NCBI GenBank assembly: GCA_049889215.1
Contig: JBMHDV010000020.1
Span: 105,701 to 169,700 of the forward strand
DNA length: 64,000 nucleotides
From: UBA817 sp049889215
Lineage (GTDB): Bacteria; Margulisbacteria; Marinamargulisbacteria; UBA817
Reading direction: 5' to 3'
Under the pieces are notes generated by a model. That model did no database searches. It was given only the letters and a program-made list of their open reading frames with translations, and was not told where the DNA came from. Within the stretch, counting starts at the first letter, position 1; each line of letters begins with the position of its first letter. The position numbers and the translations under genes were made by a program. Positions 17,311 to 26,764 of the stretch are shown here, one piece after another.

Positions 17311-20300
17311 ATGGGAATAAATAATTATATGCAGCATATTGTTAACGCTATACGTCTCAGACTGAGGTCTGTTTGTATTGTACTTTTTTTATTTTTTGGA
17401 CCATCAATGATCATGGCATCTGGAATCCCAACGATTGATAATTTTGAAATTAATAATATTCAAGAAAGCAATCAAAATGGAGTAAGTATTAACAAAAGCA
17501 AATTCATTACGTCTTCCCTTGAGGCATTAAATCCAACAAAAATTAAAATCATAGCAGTGCCTCTGAAAGGAGTTTTAAAAAAAGGAAATACGATCTTAGA
17601 AAAAGATCAATTTGTTAACGTTGATGAACTTGATTCTATATCCTACACACACAAAAAAAATATTTTTGGGAAAGACATATTTAAATGGGAGCTGCATACG
17701 GCAGACAACCAATCTAACGTTGTCACCGTTGATTTAAATATCACCGCTGAAACCAATAACATCGTCTTTAAAGGATCACTTCCAACGAATGCAAAAGAGG
17801 ATTCCCCATATGAATATCAACCACAAATTACTGATAAAGACATACCGGAATATACCGTCGACATTACAGAATCATTAGATAACGGGGCAAGATCTTTAAG
17901 CATCCAAATTAGGGATGAGAATCTAGCTGACATCGAAACGATTGCAATTGATCCCTTTACAACTCAAGTCAATGTAACGAAGAACATTACCTATCACTTT
18001 ATATACCATGGATCTAACGAATTCAAATTATACCAAAACAATGATGTTATTCATGAATTTAACAGCGAAAATCCTGATTATCGCTTAACACTTCATAATC
18101 ATGATCCAATAGGAACAAGCCTTTACCAAGTATCTGACGGAACACAATCAGTAAATTTAAATATCACAGCAAACAACTTATACACTTATTCATTAATTGG
18201 AAAACCAGCGTGGTTGACGTTAAATACAGCAACAGGTGCACTGACTGGCACACCAACTCAAGCCAACGTAAATACATATACAGATTTGCAATATACTGTT
18301 CAAAAAACAGCTAGTAATAGAACCTCCACAGATGCGTTTGATATTACCGTTATTAACACCAACGATAGGCCAATCGCCAATGCAGTTTCAAGAACGCAAG
18401 TCGATGAAGGAAATTCCATTAACATCACACTATCTGGACAAGATGACGATGGCGATAGTTTAAGTTTTCAACTATTATCCCCTCCAAATAATCTCGATGG
18501 TCGAACAAACATTGTTGGAAATTTACTTACTTACACTCATAATGGTGATGAAAACACCGGGCTAGTTCAGCTACAGTATCAGGCCAGTGACGGTGAATTA
18601 ATCAGTGATCCTGCAACAATAGAAATCAATGTAAATAGTGTCAATGACGCCCCTATATTTAATGATATGCACGTATTAGTAAATTTAAATGATAATAAAA
18701 ACATTACTCTAACAGCAACAGACGCAGATTCAGCCAATTTAACATATGCAATCGTACAAAATACAACCTTAAATAATGCAAGTGCATCCCTTCAAAATAA
18801 TATTCTTACCTACAATGCCCCAAGCACATTACCAGGAGAATCATATACAGATCAAATAATTGTAAGTGCAAGTGATAACGCTGAAACAACATCAGCCACC
18901 ATAAATATCTATTTTTATCACCAAAATGAACACCCCCAACAACCATTAAATATCCCAAATATTCAAACACGAATGGGAACAAATACTTCTGCTGGAACAA
19001 TTCTATGGGACCTAAATAATCAACATGGGTTTAGAGACGTTGTTACCAATGCTGCAATTCGATATACGAAACTATCAAATGATAAGTTTATTGTGGAGGA
19101 ATCTACCGGCTACCTTAAAGTTGCAGATAATGCCGTATTTAACTCTAATCAAAATGAGACAATACAAGTATCTGCAGTCGCACAATTAAATAATTTAAGC
19201 TTTATCGCTGTGACATTTACAGTAACCGTTGATATTATTCCTAGCTTAAACCTTGATGATGGATCAAACAACGGAATCCCAGATCAAATCGATAGCATTA
19301 ATACCGGGGAATTAATTTTAGATAATGATTTTAATTTTGATGAAAGTTTTGCAGATTTTCGAAAAGAAAACGTCACCATTGAAGTTGACTCTGGCAATGA
19401 TGTAACCATTAATAATGCAAAATTAAAATTAAAGAAAATGATCATTGGGGGTCGTGAAAAATCAACACTCAAAATGAACAATGAAGGAACCCTAGATATT
19501 GCAACAGACATGATTCTGGGCTCTGAAATTGGCGATAAAGCAGAAATGACTTTGAACCATAAAGATGCCATATTTAAACTTGGCGATGACTTTATCATTG
19601 GAGAAGAAGGCACTGCCACGTTCAATATTAGCAACGGTGAAGCCCAAATTAATGGGGCATTAACACTTGGAAAAAACAACCAATCAGAAGGCGCCATGCT
19701 CATTGAAAATAATGCAAAGATAACCATAGAAACCGATTTTATTATTGGGCAGAATGGAAAAGCAACAGTCACATACACAGGCGGAGAAGTAACAATTAAA
19801 CGGAATATTGATGTAAGTCAATCAAACGAAAGTAAATTCAAAATGTCTGGCGGTCGGTTAACCACCAACGAGATCATTACAGCTAGGGATGCATTTGAAT
19901 TCACAGGTGGAGAATTGTCAACGAAAAAAATTACAGGAACGTTCACAAATTCTGGCGGAACCATGTTGGTTGGCCAAGCAAGTTCAAATAACCAAGGAGT
20001 CAGCGCTCAATCAGGATTTCAAGTCATGAGTATAGATGACATTGATAACCATTTAAAAATTATTGGTGATTATATACAGCTACATGGGGAACAAGTCGTA
20101 TCAAATTTATCAATGACCATTGTCAGTGAGTCAGAGTCAGAAAATGGTCAATTAAATGTAACAGGAAAAGCTGTTTTTGATGGACAATTAACCATCACAA
20201 AGTCAGAAAATATGGTCTTTAAATTAGATCAAGCGTTTCAAATTGTTAAAGCGAATAGTATCGAAGGATCTTTTTCTTCAATGTCCTTACCTGAATTATC

Positions 20301-20667
20301 CGCTGATCTAGCTTGGGATACATCTTCATTATATCAAAATGGAACACTAAAAATTGCCAAGGCAACATACATTAAAGCACCTGTTTCAAGCACATACATC
20401 TACCCAAACCCAGCACCAAAATCCTCCTCAATATCCGTACAATACACGCTTAGTCAGTCATCAAACACTACATTGGAAATTTACAACATGTTTGGTCATA
20501 AATTATTTTCAACAAGTTATGCTTATAACACGAATGGCGGAAAAATAAATATGAATAATGTCCAAATCAACAATAGCTTTTTTAAAAACTGGCCAATTGG
20601 TGTTTATTTTATCATTGTACATAATGGAAAAGATCCACTTGCAAAAGGCAAGTTTAGCCTTAAATAA
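17311..20667 (+). CDS. Large secreted protein: cadherin/Ig-like domains, beta-solenoid region, T9SS-like C-terminal domain
   Basis: 1118 residues. An N-terminal signal segment (SVCIVLFLFFGPSMIMASG) is followed by putative-Ig motifs (GKPAWLTLNTATGALTGTPT), a cadherin-like tandem repeat (DEGNSINITLSGQDDDGDSL, INVNSVNDAPIF), a Ca-binding-like DDGSNNGIPDQID, then ~250 residues of short repeats (NEGTLDIATDMILGSE, EEGTATFNISNGEAQINGAL, LIENNAKITIETDFIIGQNG) typical of a beta-solenoid. The last ~85 residues (YIYPNPAPKSSS ... YNMFGHKLFS ... WPIGVYFIIVHNG) match type IX secretion type-A sorting or FlgD-Ig-like domains. It is likely surface-displayed. Start could be ATG 17311 or ATG 17329. No type IX machinery is visible here. 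Confidence 0.85.
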   Translation: MGINNYMQHIVNAIRLRLRSVCIVLFLFFGPSMIMASGIPTIDNFEINNIQESNQNGVSINKSKFITSSLEALNPTKIKIIAVPLKGVLKKGNTILEKDQFVNVDELDSISYTHKKNIFGKDIFKWELHTADNQSNVVTVDLNITAETNNIVFKGSLPTNAKEDSPYEYQPQITDKDIPEYTVDITESLDNGARSLSIQIRDENLADIETIAIDPFTTQVNVTKNITYHFIYHGSNEFKLYQNNDVIHEFNSENPDYRLTLHNHDPIGTSLYQVSDGTQSVNLNITANNLYTYSLIGKPAWLTLNTATGALTGTPTQANVNTYTDLQYTVQKTASNRTSTDAFDITVINTNDRPIANAVSRTQVDEGNSINITLSGQDDDGDSLSFQLLSPPNNLDGRTNIVGNLLTYTHNGDENTGLVQLQYQASDGELISDPATIEINVNSVNDAPIFNDMHVLVNLNDNKNITLTATDADSANLTYAIVQNTTLNNASASLQNNILTYNAPSTLPGESYTDQIIVSASDNAETTSATINIYFYHQNEHPQQPLNIPNIQTRMGTNTSAGTILWDLNNQHGFRDVVTNAAIRYTKLSNDKFIVEESTGYLKVADNAVFNSNQNETIQVSAVAQLNNLSFIAVTFTVTVDIIPSLNLDDGSNNGIPDQIDSINTGELILDNDFNFDESFADFRKENVTIEVDSGNDVTINNAKLKLKKMIIGGREKSTLKMNNEGTLDIATDMILGSEIGDKAEMTLNHKDAIFKLGDDFIIGEEGTATFNISNGEAQINGALTLGKNNQSEGAMLIENNAKITIETDFIIGQNGKATVTYTGGEVTIKRNIDVSQSNESKFKMSGGRLTTNEIITARDAFEFTGGELSTKKITGTFTNSGGTMLVGQASSNNQGVSAQSGFQVMSIDDIDNHLKIIGDYIQLHGEQVVSNLSMTIVSESESENGQLNVTGKAVFDGQLTITKSENMVFKLDQAFQIVKANSIEGSFSSMSLPELSADLAWDTSSLYQNGTLKIAKATYIKAPVSSTYIYPNPAPKSSSISVQYTLSQSSNTTLEIYNMFGHKLFSTSYAYNTNGGKINMNNVQINNSFFKNWPIGVYFIIVHNGKDPLAKGKFSLK

Positions 20668-20691
20668 CTAGGAAAAAGATAATAAATCAGC

Positions 20692-20697
20692 TAATAT
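20692..20697 (+). promoter_or_regulatory. -10-like box 6 nt before dnaB
   Basis: TAATAT, then GAGGCA, then ATG 20704. Suggests a leaderless dnaB-lptD message; the short GAGG is too close to the ATG to serve as a good Shine-Dalgarno. Confidence 0.4.
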
Positions 20698-20703
20698 GAG
20701 GCA

Positions 20704-22065
20704 ATGTCGACTAGAGTGCCACCTCAAAACGTAGAAGCTGAACAATCCATATTAGGCGCATTAATGCTATCAAAGGATGCGATCGCTTCTGTATTGGGTC
20801 AAATACAAGCGGAAGACTTTTATGTAAACCGACATGCCGAAATGTTTAAAGCGGTTCTATCTTTATATCAAAAAAATGAAGCCATCGATATTGTTACCAT
20901 GGTGGATGAATTGAATAAAATGAAAACACTCGAAAAAGCAGGCGGAAAAGAATACATTGCTGACGTATTAAACTCTGTTCCTACTGCGGCCAATGTTCAT
21001 CATTATGTCGATATTGTAAAAGAAAAATCAGTATTACGAAAAATGATCAATGTTGGAACTGATGTTGTATCAAAAGCATTTGATGATGCTGAAGAATCTG
21101 ATGAAATGTTAAACACAGCCATAAAAGATTTTATGGAAATATCAAAGTCCAATACAGACAATGATTTCGCAAAAATTGGTGATGTTGTAAATAATGTATG
21201 GGATAACATCAGTGAATCATATGGCAAAGAAGATCAAATTCTTGGAACACCAACTGGCTTTAAGGATTTCGATTTATTGTGTTCTGGTTTTCAGCCATCC
21301 GATTTAATTATCTTGGCAGCTCGACCAGCAATGGGAAAAACCACATTAGCAATGAATTTTGCATTAAATGCTGCAGTTCAATCGAATGCAGGCGTTGCTG
21401 TTTTTAGTTTGGAAATGCCTAAAGAACAATTAGCATTAAGAATGCTTTCCTCGGAAGCAAAAGTAGATATGTCCCGCCTACGAACGGCAAACATTGCAGA
21501 ACAAGAATATCGTGGCCTTGCCAAAGCACTTGGTCGATTAAGTGAAGCTCCAATTTTCATTGATGATACTCCGGGAATATCCCCCATGCAAATGCGGGCC
21601 AAATGTCGTCGACTGATGATGGAGCATGATATAAAAATTGTCATGATTGACTACCTTCAGTTGATGAGACTTGGGCGAAAACGTATTGAATCACGATTTC
21701 AAGAAGTATCAGAAATTGTCCGAGAAATTAAAGCAATTGCAAAAGAGTTAAATTTGAATGTAATCGCATTATCTCAGTTAAGTCGAGATGTAGAAAAACG
21801 TGGTGTTGATGCATTACCAAAACTATCAGATTTAAGAGAATCTGGAGAAATTGAACAAACCGCAGATATGGTTTTATTTATACATCGTGAAGATTATTAC
21901 GACTCATCAAACACAAAAACAGGGCTAGCAAACTTAATAATCGCAAAGCAACGAAATGGTCCAACTGGAAAAGTAGAATTAGTATTTCGTAAAGATGTAT
22001 CTCGATTTGAGTTATCAAGCAAAGGAATGGCATCACCTGCTGAACCAGCACCTGCTCAAGCATAA
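20704..22065 (+). CDS. dnaB: Replicative DNA helicase DnaB
   Basis: Hexameric helicase at the replication fork. 453 residues. The N-terminal collar begins VPPQNVEAEQSILGALM; the RecA-like motor has Walker A ARPAMGKTTLAMN, Walker B IVMIDYLQLM, the arginine/sensor region ALSQLSRDVEKR, and SDLRESGEIEQTADMVLFIHR followed by IAKQRNGPTG. No intein or extra insertion. Its stop shares one base with the lptD ATG, an odd coupling of replication with outer-membrane biogenesis. Confidence 0.99.
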   Translation: MSTRVPPQNVEAEQSILGALMLSKDAIASVLGQIQAEDFYVNRHAEMFKAVLSLYQKNEAIDIVTMVDELNKMKTLEKAGGKEYIADVLNSVPTAANVHHYVDIVKEKSVLRKMINVGTDVVSKAFDDAEESDEMLNTAIKDFMEISKSNTDNDFAKIGDVVNNVWDNISESYGKEDQILGTPTGFKDFDLLCSGFQPSDLIILAARPAMGKTTLAMNFALNAAVQSNAGVAVFSLEMPKEQLALRMLSSEAKVDMSRLRTANIAEQEYRGLAKALGRLSEAPIFIDDTPGISPMQMRAKCRRLMMEHDIKIVMIDYLQLMRLGRKRIESRFQEVSEIVREIKAIAKELNLNVIALSQLSRDVEKRGVDALPKLSDLRESGEIEQTADMVLFIHREDYYDSSNTKTGLANLIIAKQRNGPTGKVELVFRKDVSRFELSSKGMASPAEPAPAQA

Positions 22066-23549
22066 TGAAATTATTATTTTTTATTGGGCTTATTTCTAGC
22101 TCTTTATTTGCAAATTATCCGTTTGAAATTGAAGCCGATAAAGTAAACTTTCAAAACACAACACAGGAACTTAATGCAACAGGAAACATTATTCTTAATT
22201 ATAAGGAATATACGATAACTGGTGAAAAAATGCATTATTCGAAACAAACAAATCAACTATACCTTAACGAAAACGTTAAAATTGCAGATAATAAAAATAA
22301 TGTTTTACATGCCAATAAGATTAAATTTAATTTAAATGACGATATTGGAACCATTTCGAATGGGGAACTTAAAAGCAATCGAAACATTAAAGTAACTGGC
22401 AAACGCATTAAACTAAAGCAGTCTGAAATTCAATTTTTTGAATGCACCATTACAACTTGTAAATCCAGATCCCCTGAATGGTATATTTTAAGTAAAAAAT
22501 TAACGGTCAATAAAGAAAGTAGCTTAATCGATGCAAACGATAATATATTTTACTTTTATAATGTACCAATTTTTATTTTACCAAATTTTGCACAAAGCTT
22601 ATCCAATGAAGAGTATGCCAATAAACCATCGACTGAGCTTGGCTATAACCCAATTGATCATACGTTTATTAACCTACATTACGGCTACATCATATCTCCC
22701 CTAATATCAGGTAAGGCAGGCATAGGGGTATCTCAAAAGCGTGGATTTCGTTATGGAGCTTACCACACATTAGCACTTCAACCAAATAAGAGTATCAGCC
22801 TACATACCTACGACGTTGAAAAAACAGGATTTGAAGGTGGTGTCCGCTACCAACAAACAAATACGTTAACATCAGACAATATAAATCTTTTAAATAATTT
22901 ATTTTTTACATCCATGGAAAAAGAGTTACCAACATCCAAACTAACCATTGAATATATGTTCGATAAAATAGCATTCAATGAACTATACCATGCCATTCCA
23001 GAGGCCAGTTTTAAACTGCGTAATTTAAGAGGCCCACTAAAAAATTTAATCAGTGGATCCATTCTTTATGGATACTATAGAGATAGAATCAACCTTGGAA
23101 ACAAATACCGATTTGATTTACAAGCAAAACAGAATTTATTCACATTTAAACAAAAAACTAAACTATCCAATTCAGTAGAGTTTAAATTCAATCACTATGA
23201 CAATAACCAGAAAAAATGGGAACGGTTTTATAATACCCTTGAATTTGATTTTCCCATCCTAACAACAACGCATCAACTTTCATTCACAAAAATGTTAACG
23301 CAAAAAGGACAGTCACCCTTCATATTTGATACCATAAATGAGATTACTAACGATGAAATAAGCCTTCTGACAGCCATTCCTTTAGACCCCCTCACGTTTT
23401 CAGTAAACGCGAACTATGAAATAAACAAAGAGACATTTAGAAACTTTATTTATTCAGTTAAACTAACTTTGGAATGTTGGGCGTTATCAATGAATGTTAA
23501 TACCGTTTGGAATGAAGTCTCATTTGATGTTTCAATTCCTAATTTTTAA
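22065..23549 (+). CDS. lptD: LPS-assembly protein LptD (short form)
   Basis: Outer-membrane translocon that inserts LPS. Signal peptide (LLFFIGLISSSLFA), an OstA/LptA-like beta-jellyroll (about 20-120: FEIEADKVNFQNTTQELNAT, GEKMHYSKQTNQLYLNENV), then a beta-barrel ending in Phe (SIPNF). Hallmark cysteines are kept: the pair in CTITTCKSRSPEWYI after the jellyroll and a Cys-Trp in TLECWALSMNVN near the end, as in LptD disulfides. 494 residues is well below the ~780 of E. coli, so the barrel is small. It is the best evidence that the organism has an LPS-bearing outer membrane. Converges with and overlaps cca by 11 bp. Confidence 0.85.
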   Translation: MKLLFFIGLISSSLFANYPFEIEADKVNFQNTTQELNATGNIILNYKEYTITGEKMHYSKQTNQLYLNENVKIADNKNNVLHANKIKFNLNDDIGTISNGELKSNRNIKVTGKRIKLKQSEIQFFECTITTCKSRSPEWYILSKKLTVNKESSLIDANDNIFYFYNVPIFILPNFAQSLSNEEYANKPSTELGYNPIDHTFINLHYGYIISPLISGKAGIGVSQKRGFRYGAYHTLALQPNKSISLHTYDVEKTGFEGGVRYQQTNTLTSDNINLLNNLFFTSMEKELPTSKLTIEYMFDKIAFNELYHAIPEASFKLRNLRGPLKNLISGSILYGYYRDRINLGNKYRFDLQAKQNLFTFKQKTKLSNSVEFKFNHYDNNQKKWERFYNTLEFDFPILTTTHQLSFTKMLTQKGQSPFIFDTINEITNDEISLLTAIPLDPLTFSVNANYEINKETFRNFIYSVKLTLECWALSMNVNTVWNEVSFDVSIPNF

Positions 23550-24585
23550 TTATTTTTTTGGCCTCATCCAATAATACATCTTTTTGATTTAATAACATTT
23601 TAGATCGTACCAATTCTAGTAAATGAGATTGAATAGCCCCCAAATCTTTTCCCTGAAATCCCAAAGACTGAAGTTGTTCAGTATTAACGGCCAAATCACT
23701 AAGTTCAAATAAAATAGCAAATTCATCAAAATTCCAATTTAAAATATGCTTCATTTGACGAATGTCTTGCTTAGAAAATTGAAATGTCTTACTTAGCTGA
23801 TCAAAATTTCCATGCGATATTAGCCAAGCCCAGCGAAATAATCGATCATGGGGTAACTGTGGAATAGAATGAACATCAATTGAAATACCAAAATGGTCCA
23901 ACCATCCAGTTAGAGTCATTGCAGATACCCCTGCTGACCAATAACGGCCCATCAACATACGCTCCATTTCGTATCGAATTCGCTCAATGGCTGGCTGTTG
24001 AATATTAGATAATTGTTTAAGCGCCTCTCGCAAGTCTAATTGCAATGCAAACCCCAGTTGCGACATAAATCGAAAACATCGATATGGACGAAGCGCATCC
24101 TCTTCAAATCGATGAAGTGGGTTCCCAACAGTCCTAATTTGTCTTAAGTCCAAGTCCTTTCGTCCATCAAACGGGTCAATTAATGATTCTTTTAACGGCT
24201 GGTAAGCCATAGCATTAATTGTTAAATCTCGCCGTCGCAAATCGTCTTGAATCGAGGAAACAAAGTGAACGTGTTCTGGGTGACGTTGATCCTTGTAGCT
24301 AGACTCGGTTCGAAACGTCGTTACTTCAATATTTGCACCATCATGATGCACCAAAACAGTCCCGTAATTAATACCAACAGGTGTTGTATGATCAAATAGT
24401 TGAATAATATCATTTGGCAAAGCATTCGTTGCAAGATCATACTCGATAGGAATACGACCTAAAAGCAGATCTCGAACAGCGCCACCAACGATAAAGACAT
24501 TAAATCCACTATGTTCAATTGTTTTGACTACCGATATAATGGCATCAGGGACAAATTCCCGTTTTAACATTGATGCGTTTTCCAT
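23539..24585 (-). CDS. CCA-adding enzyme / poly(A) polymerase family nucleotidyltransferase
   Basis: Class II nucleotidyltransferase that adds CCA (or poly(A)) to RNA 3' ends. 348 residues: NTase head with FIVGGAVRDLLLGRIPIEYDLAT (the metal-binding acidic pair is shifted to E-x-D), TTFRTESSYKDQRHPEHVHF, RRRDLTINAMAY, and the RNA-binding signature DPFDGRKDLDLR, RFEEDALRPYRCFRF. The family signature cannot separate tRNA CCA-adding from poly(A) activity. It is monocistronic, convergent with lptD and divergent from the helicase gene. TATAAT lies 8 nt before the ATG. Confidence 0.92.
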   Translation of the reverse strand: MENASMLKREFVPDAIISVVKTIEHSGFNVFIVGGAVRDLLLGRIPIEYDLATNALPNDIIQLFDHTTPVGINYGTVLVHHDGANIEVTTFRTESSYKDQRHPEHVHFVSSIQDDLRRRDLTINAMAYQPLKESLIDPFDGRKDLDLRQIRTVGNPLHRFEEDALRPYRCFRFMSQLGFALQLDLREALKQLSNIQQPAIERIRYEMERMLMGRYWSAGVSAMTLTGWLDHFGISIDVHSIPQLPHDRLFRWAWLISHGNFDQLSKTFQFSKQDIRQMKHILNWNFDEFAILFELSDLAVNTEQLQSLGFQGKDLGAIQSHLLELVRSKMLLNQKDVLLDEAKKIIKN

Positions 24586-24593
24586 TAAATATA

Positions 24594-24599
24594 ATTATA
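24594..24599 (-). promoter_or_regulatory. -10 box 8 nt before the CCA-adding enzyme start
   Basis: Minus-strand TATAAT followed by eight A/T bases and the ATG; no Shine-Dalgarno. Another member of the leaderless-type set, with slightly longer spacing. Confidence 0.4.
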
Positions 24600-24634
24600 G
24601 ATCAGAGAAGTAGAGAAACAGAAAGGATAAAAAA

Positions 24635-26764
24635 TTGAACTTAAATCAGCAACAAGAAGCCGCCGTACTACACTATGGAACCCCACAAGTCATTATTGCA
24701 GGAGCAGGCACGGGTAAAACAACAGTAATGATCGAAAAAATTAGTTACTTGATTAATTCAGGCAAACATTCAGCTGATCAGATTTTAGCCTTAACCTTTA
24801 CCAATAAAGCCGCAAATGAAATGAAAGAACGGTTTAAGTCCAAACACCCTACAGATAGTCAACCAACATTCGGAACGTTTCACTCATTTTGTTTGCGATT
24901 TTTAAAAGCATCCGAATGGTTGAATAGCATTGGTATTAAACCTGGGTTTACAATAATTGATTCCCAACAACAACGGGAATTAGTAACACAGTTAAGTAAA
25001 AATACCCCATCTCTCGGTAGAAAACCAAAAGATATCCTATCCCAAATCTCCAAAATAAAGCAATTACCTCACCATATGCACAGTGAAGCCCTGAGCAGTG
25101 CGGCAAGCGATATTCAAGCCATATTTAAGCCGTATAACACAGCATTAAGAGACCGTAACTGTTTAGATTTTGATGATTTATTATTATTTACTTATCAAAT
25201 TCTAGCAACACAACCCGAAGCTCTAGAAAAAATACAATCAAAATTTAAATTCATTATTATTGATGAGTATCAGGACACCAATCAAATTCAAAATGATATC
25301 AGTATTTTATTAGCCAAATCACATGAAAACATATGCGTAGTTGGTGACTTTGATCAAACAATCTATTCTTGGAGAGGTGCTAAAATTGAAAACTTATTAT
25401 CATTTAATCACATTTTTCCAACTGCGATTGTGCAGAAACTGGAACATAATTATCGATCAACAAAAGAGATTTTAACCACTGCAAATCAATTAATTGAATG
25501 CAATTCTAACCGACAACCAAAAAAACTAATTTCTGATCGTGTAAGCAACAACGTTCCTGAACAAATCATCTGTTTTGATGAACGTGAAGAAGCTGAAACG
25601 ATTGCTTTAAAAATAAAAAAGTTAGTTAATGACAACAGATATCAATTAAATGATTTTGCGATTTTATATCGAACAAATCAACAATCTAGAGCGATTGAAG
25701 AATGTTTAACCTTCCATAACATTCCACACCACATCGTTGGAACAACACCGTTCTATCAACGCATAGAAGTAAAATCTGCAATTGCATTTTTGCAATGCCT
25801 TCATAACTTAAACCAACCTGTGTGGTTTGAAAAGGCAATGTTAACGCCCAGCAGAGGAATTGGGAAGACCTCACTAGAAAAAATTATTGAATTTACAATT
25901 AAACACAAATGCACCATTGAAGAAGCATTAACACATCCTGAATGCCCACTTCAAAATCGATTTGTCTCGATTATAGAGACCTTTATCAAATCAATAAAAG
26001 ACATTAATTCTGAAAACATTTCGATAAGTGAAAAACTAGATAAAATTTTAACCGCTGTTAATTTTGATCAACACTTGAGAAAATTAGAAAATACGCAAGA
26101 TAGATACGACAACATTCAAGAATTAAAAAGTAAACTTAAAGATATTAAATCGCTTGAAAACTTTTTAGAAGACATCACACTTTTTCAAGGAAGTGATGAA
26201 GATAATTCAACAGGAAAAGTTCGTTGTTTAACATTGCACTTAGCAAAAGGCCTTGAATTTCCCGTTGTCTTTATCCCAGGGTTTGAGGAACGTTTACTCC
26301 CATTGCATAATTCTGAGTCCATCGAAGAGGAACGCCGACTGGCCTACGTTGGTATTACTCGGGGTAAAGATAAAGTAATATTATTATCAACATATAAACG
26401 CACACTACTTGGTGAAGACTGGTATCATAATCCATCAAAGTTTACAAAAGAAATCAAAGATTCAATCAAGGTATTTCTTACTGAAAAAGCTGACCACATG
26501 GGGCGTGCTATTCGCTTTAAACTAGAAAATGAAAATATCAATTTCGATGTTATTCAATCGCAAAAACCCAAACGAAATACGATTCAAGCAACACAAGCAA
26601 CTTTTGATATTTTCAACGTTGGCGACGTAATCTCACACGCTACACTGGGTACCGGTATCATCGAAAAAACATCTGGAACGGGTGACTCACTCATGTACGA
26701 CATATCATTTCATTCAGGAAAAAAGAAACTCATGGCAAAATTCGCTAAACTTCAAAGGCAATAA
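24635..26764 (+). CDS. UvrD/PcrA/Rep-type SF1A DNA helicase
   Basis: 3'-5' helicase for repair and fork clearance. 709 residues with all SF1A motifs: Q motif LNQQQEAAV, Walker A AGAGTGKT, motif II IIIDEYQDTNQ, III GDFDQTIYSWRGA, IV EHNYRSTKEIL, V CLTLHLAKGLEFPVVF, VI RRLAYVGITRGKDK, and a C-terminal Tudor-like tail (DVISHATLGTGII) as in PcrA, which binds RNA polymerase in other bacteria. Start is TTG with AAAGGA 8 nt upstream. It overlaps the pgi start by one base. Confidence 0.95.
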   Translation: MNLNQQQEAAVLHYGTPQVIIAGAGTGKTTVMIEKISYLINSGKHSADQILALTFTNKAANEMKERFKSKHPTDSQPTFGTFHSFCLRFLKASEWLNSIGIKPGFTIIDSQQQRELVTQLSKNTPSLGRKPKDILSQISKIKQLPHHMHSEALSSAASDIQAIFKPYNTALRDRNCLDFDDLLLFTYQILATQPEALEKIQSKFKFIIIDEYQDTNQIQNDISILLAKSHENICVVGDFDQTIYSWRGAKIENLLSFNHIFPTAIVQKLEHNYRSTKEILTTANQLIECNSNRQPKKLISDRVSNNVPEQIICFDEREEAETIALKIKKLVNDNRYQLNDFAILYRTNQQSRAIEECLTFHNIPHHIVGTTPFYQRIEVKSAIAFLQCLHNLNQPVWFEKAMLTPSRGIGKTSLEKIIEFTIKHKCTIEEALTHPECPLQNRFVSIIETFIKSIKDINSENISISEKLDKILTAVNFDQHLRKLENTQDRYDNIQELKSKLKDIKSLENFLEDITLFQGSDEDNSTGKVRCLTLHLAKGLEFPVVFIPGFEERLLPLHNSESIEEERRLAYVGITRGKDKVILLSTYKRTLLGEDWYHNPSKFTKEIKDSIKVFLTEKADHMGRAIRFKLENENINFDVIQSQKPKRNTIQATQATFDIFNVGDVISHATLGTGIIEKTSGTGDSLMYDISFHSGKKKLMAKFAKLQRQ

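Noticed and set aside
20704..22065. Replication origin near dnaB
   Set aside because: No DnaA-box cluster, dnaA or dnaN is seen; dnaB alone is not an origin marker.
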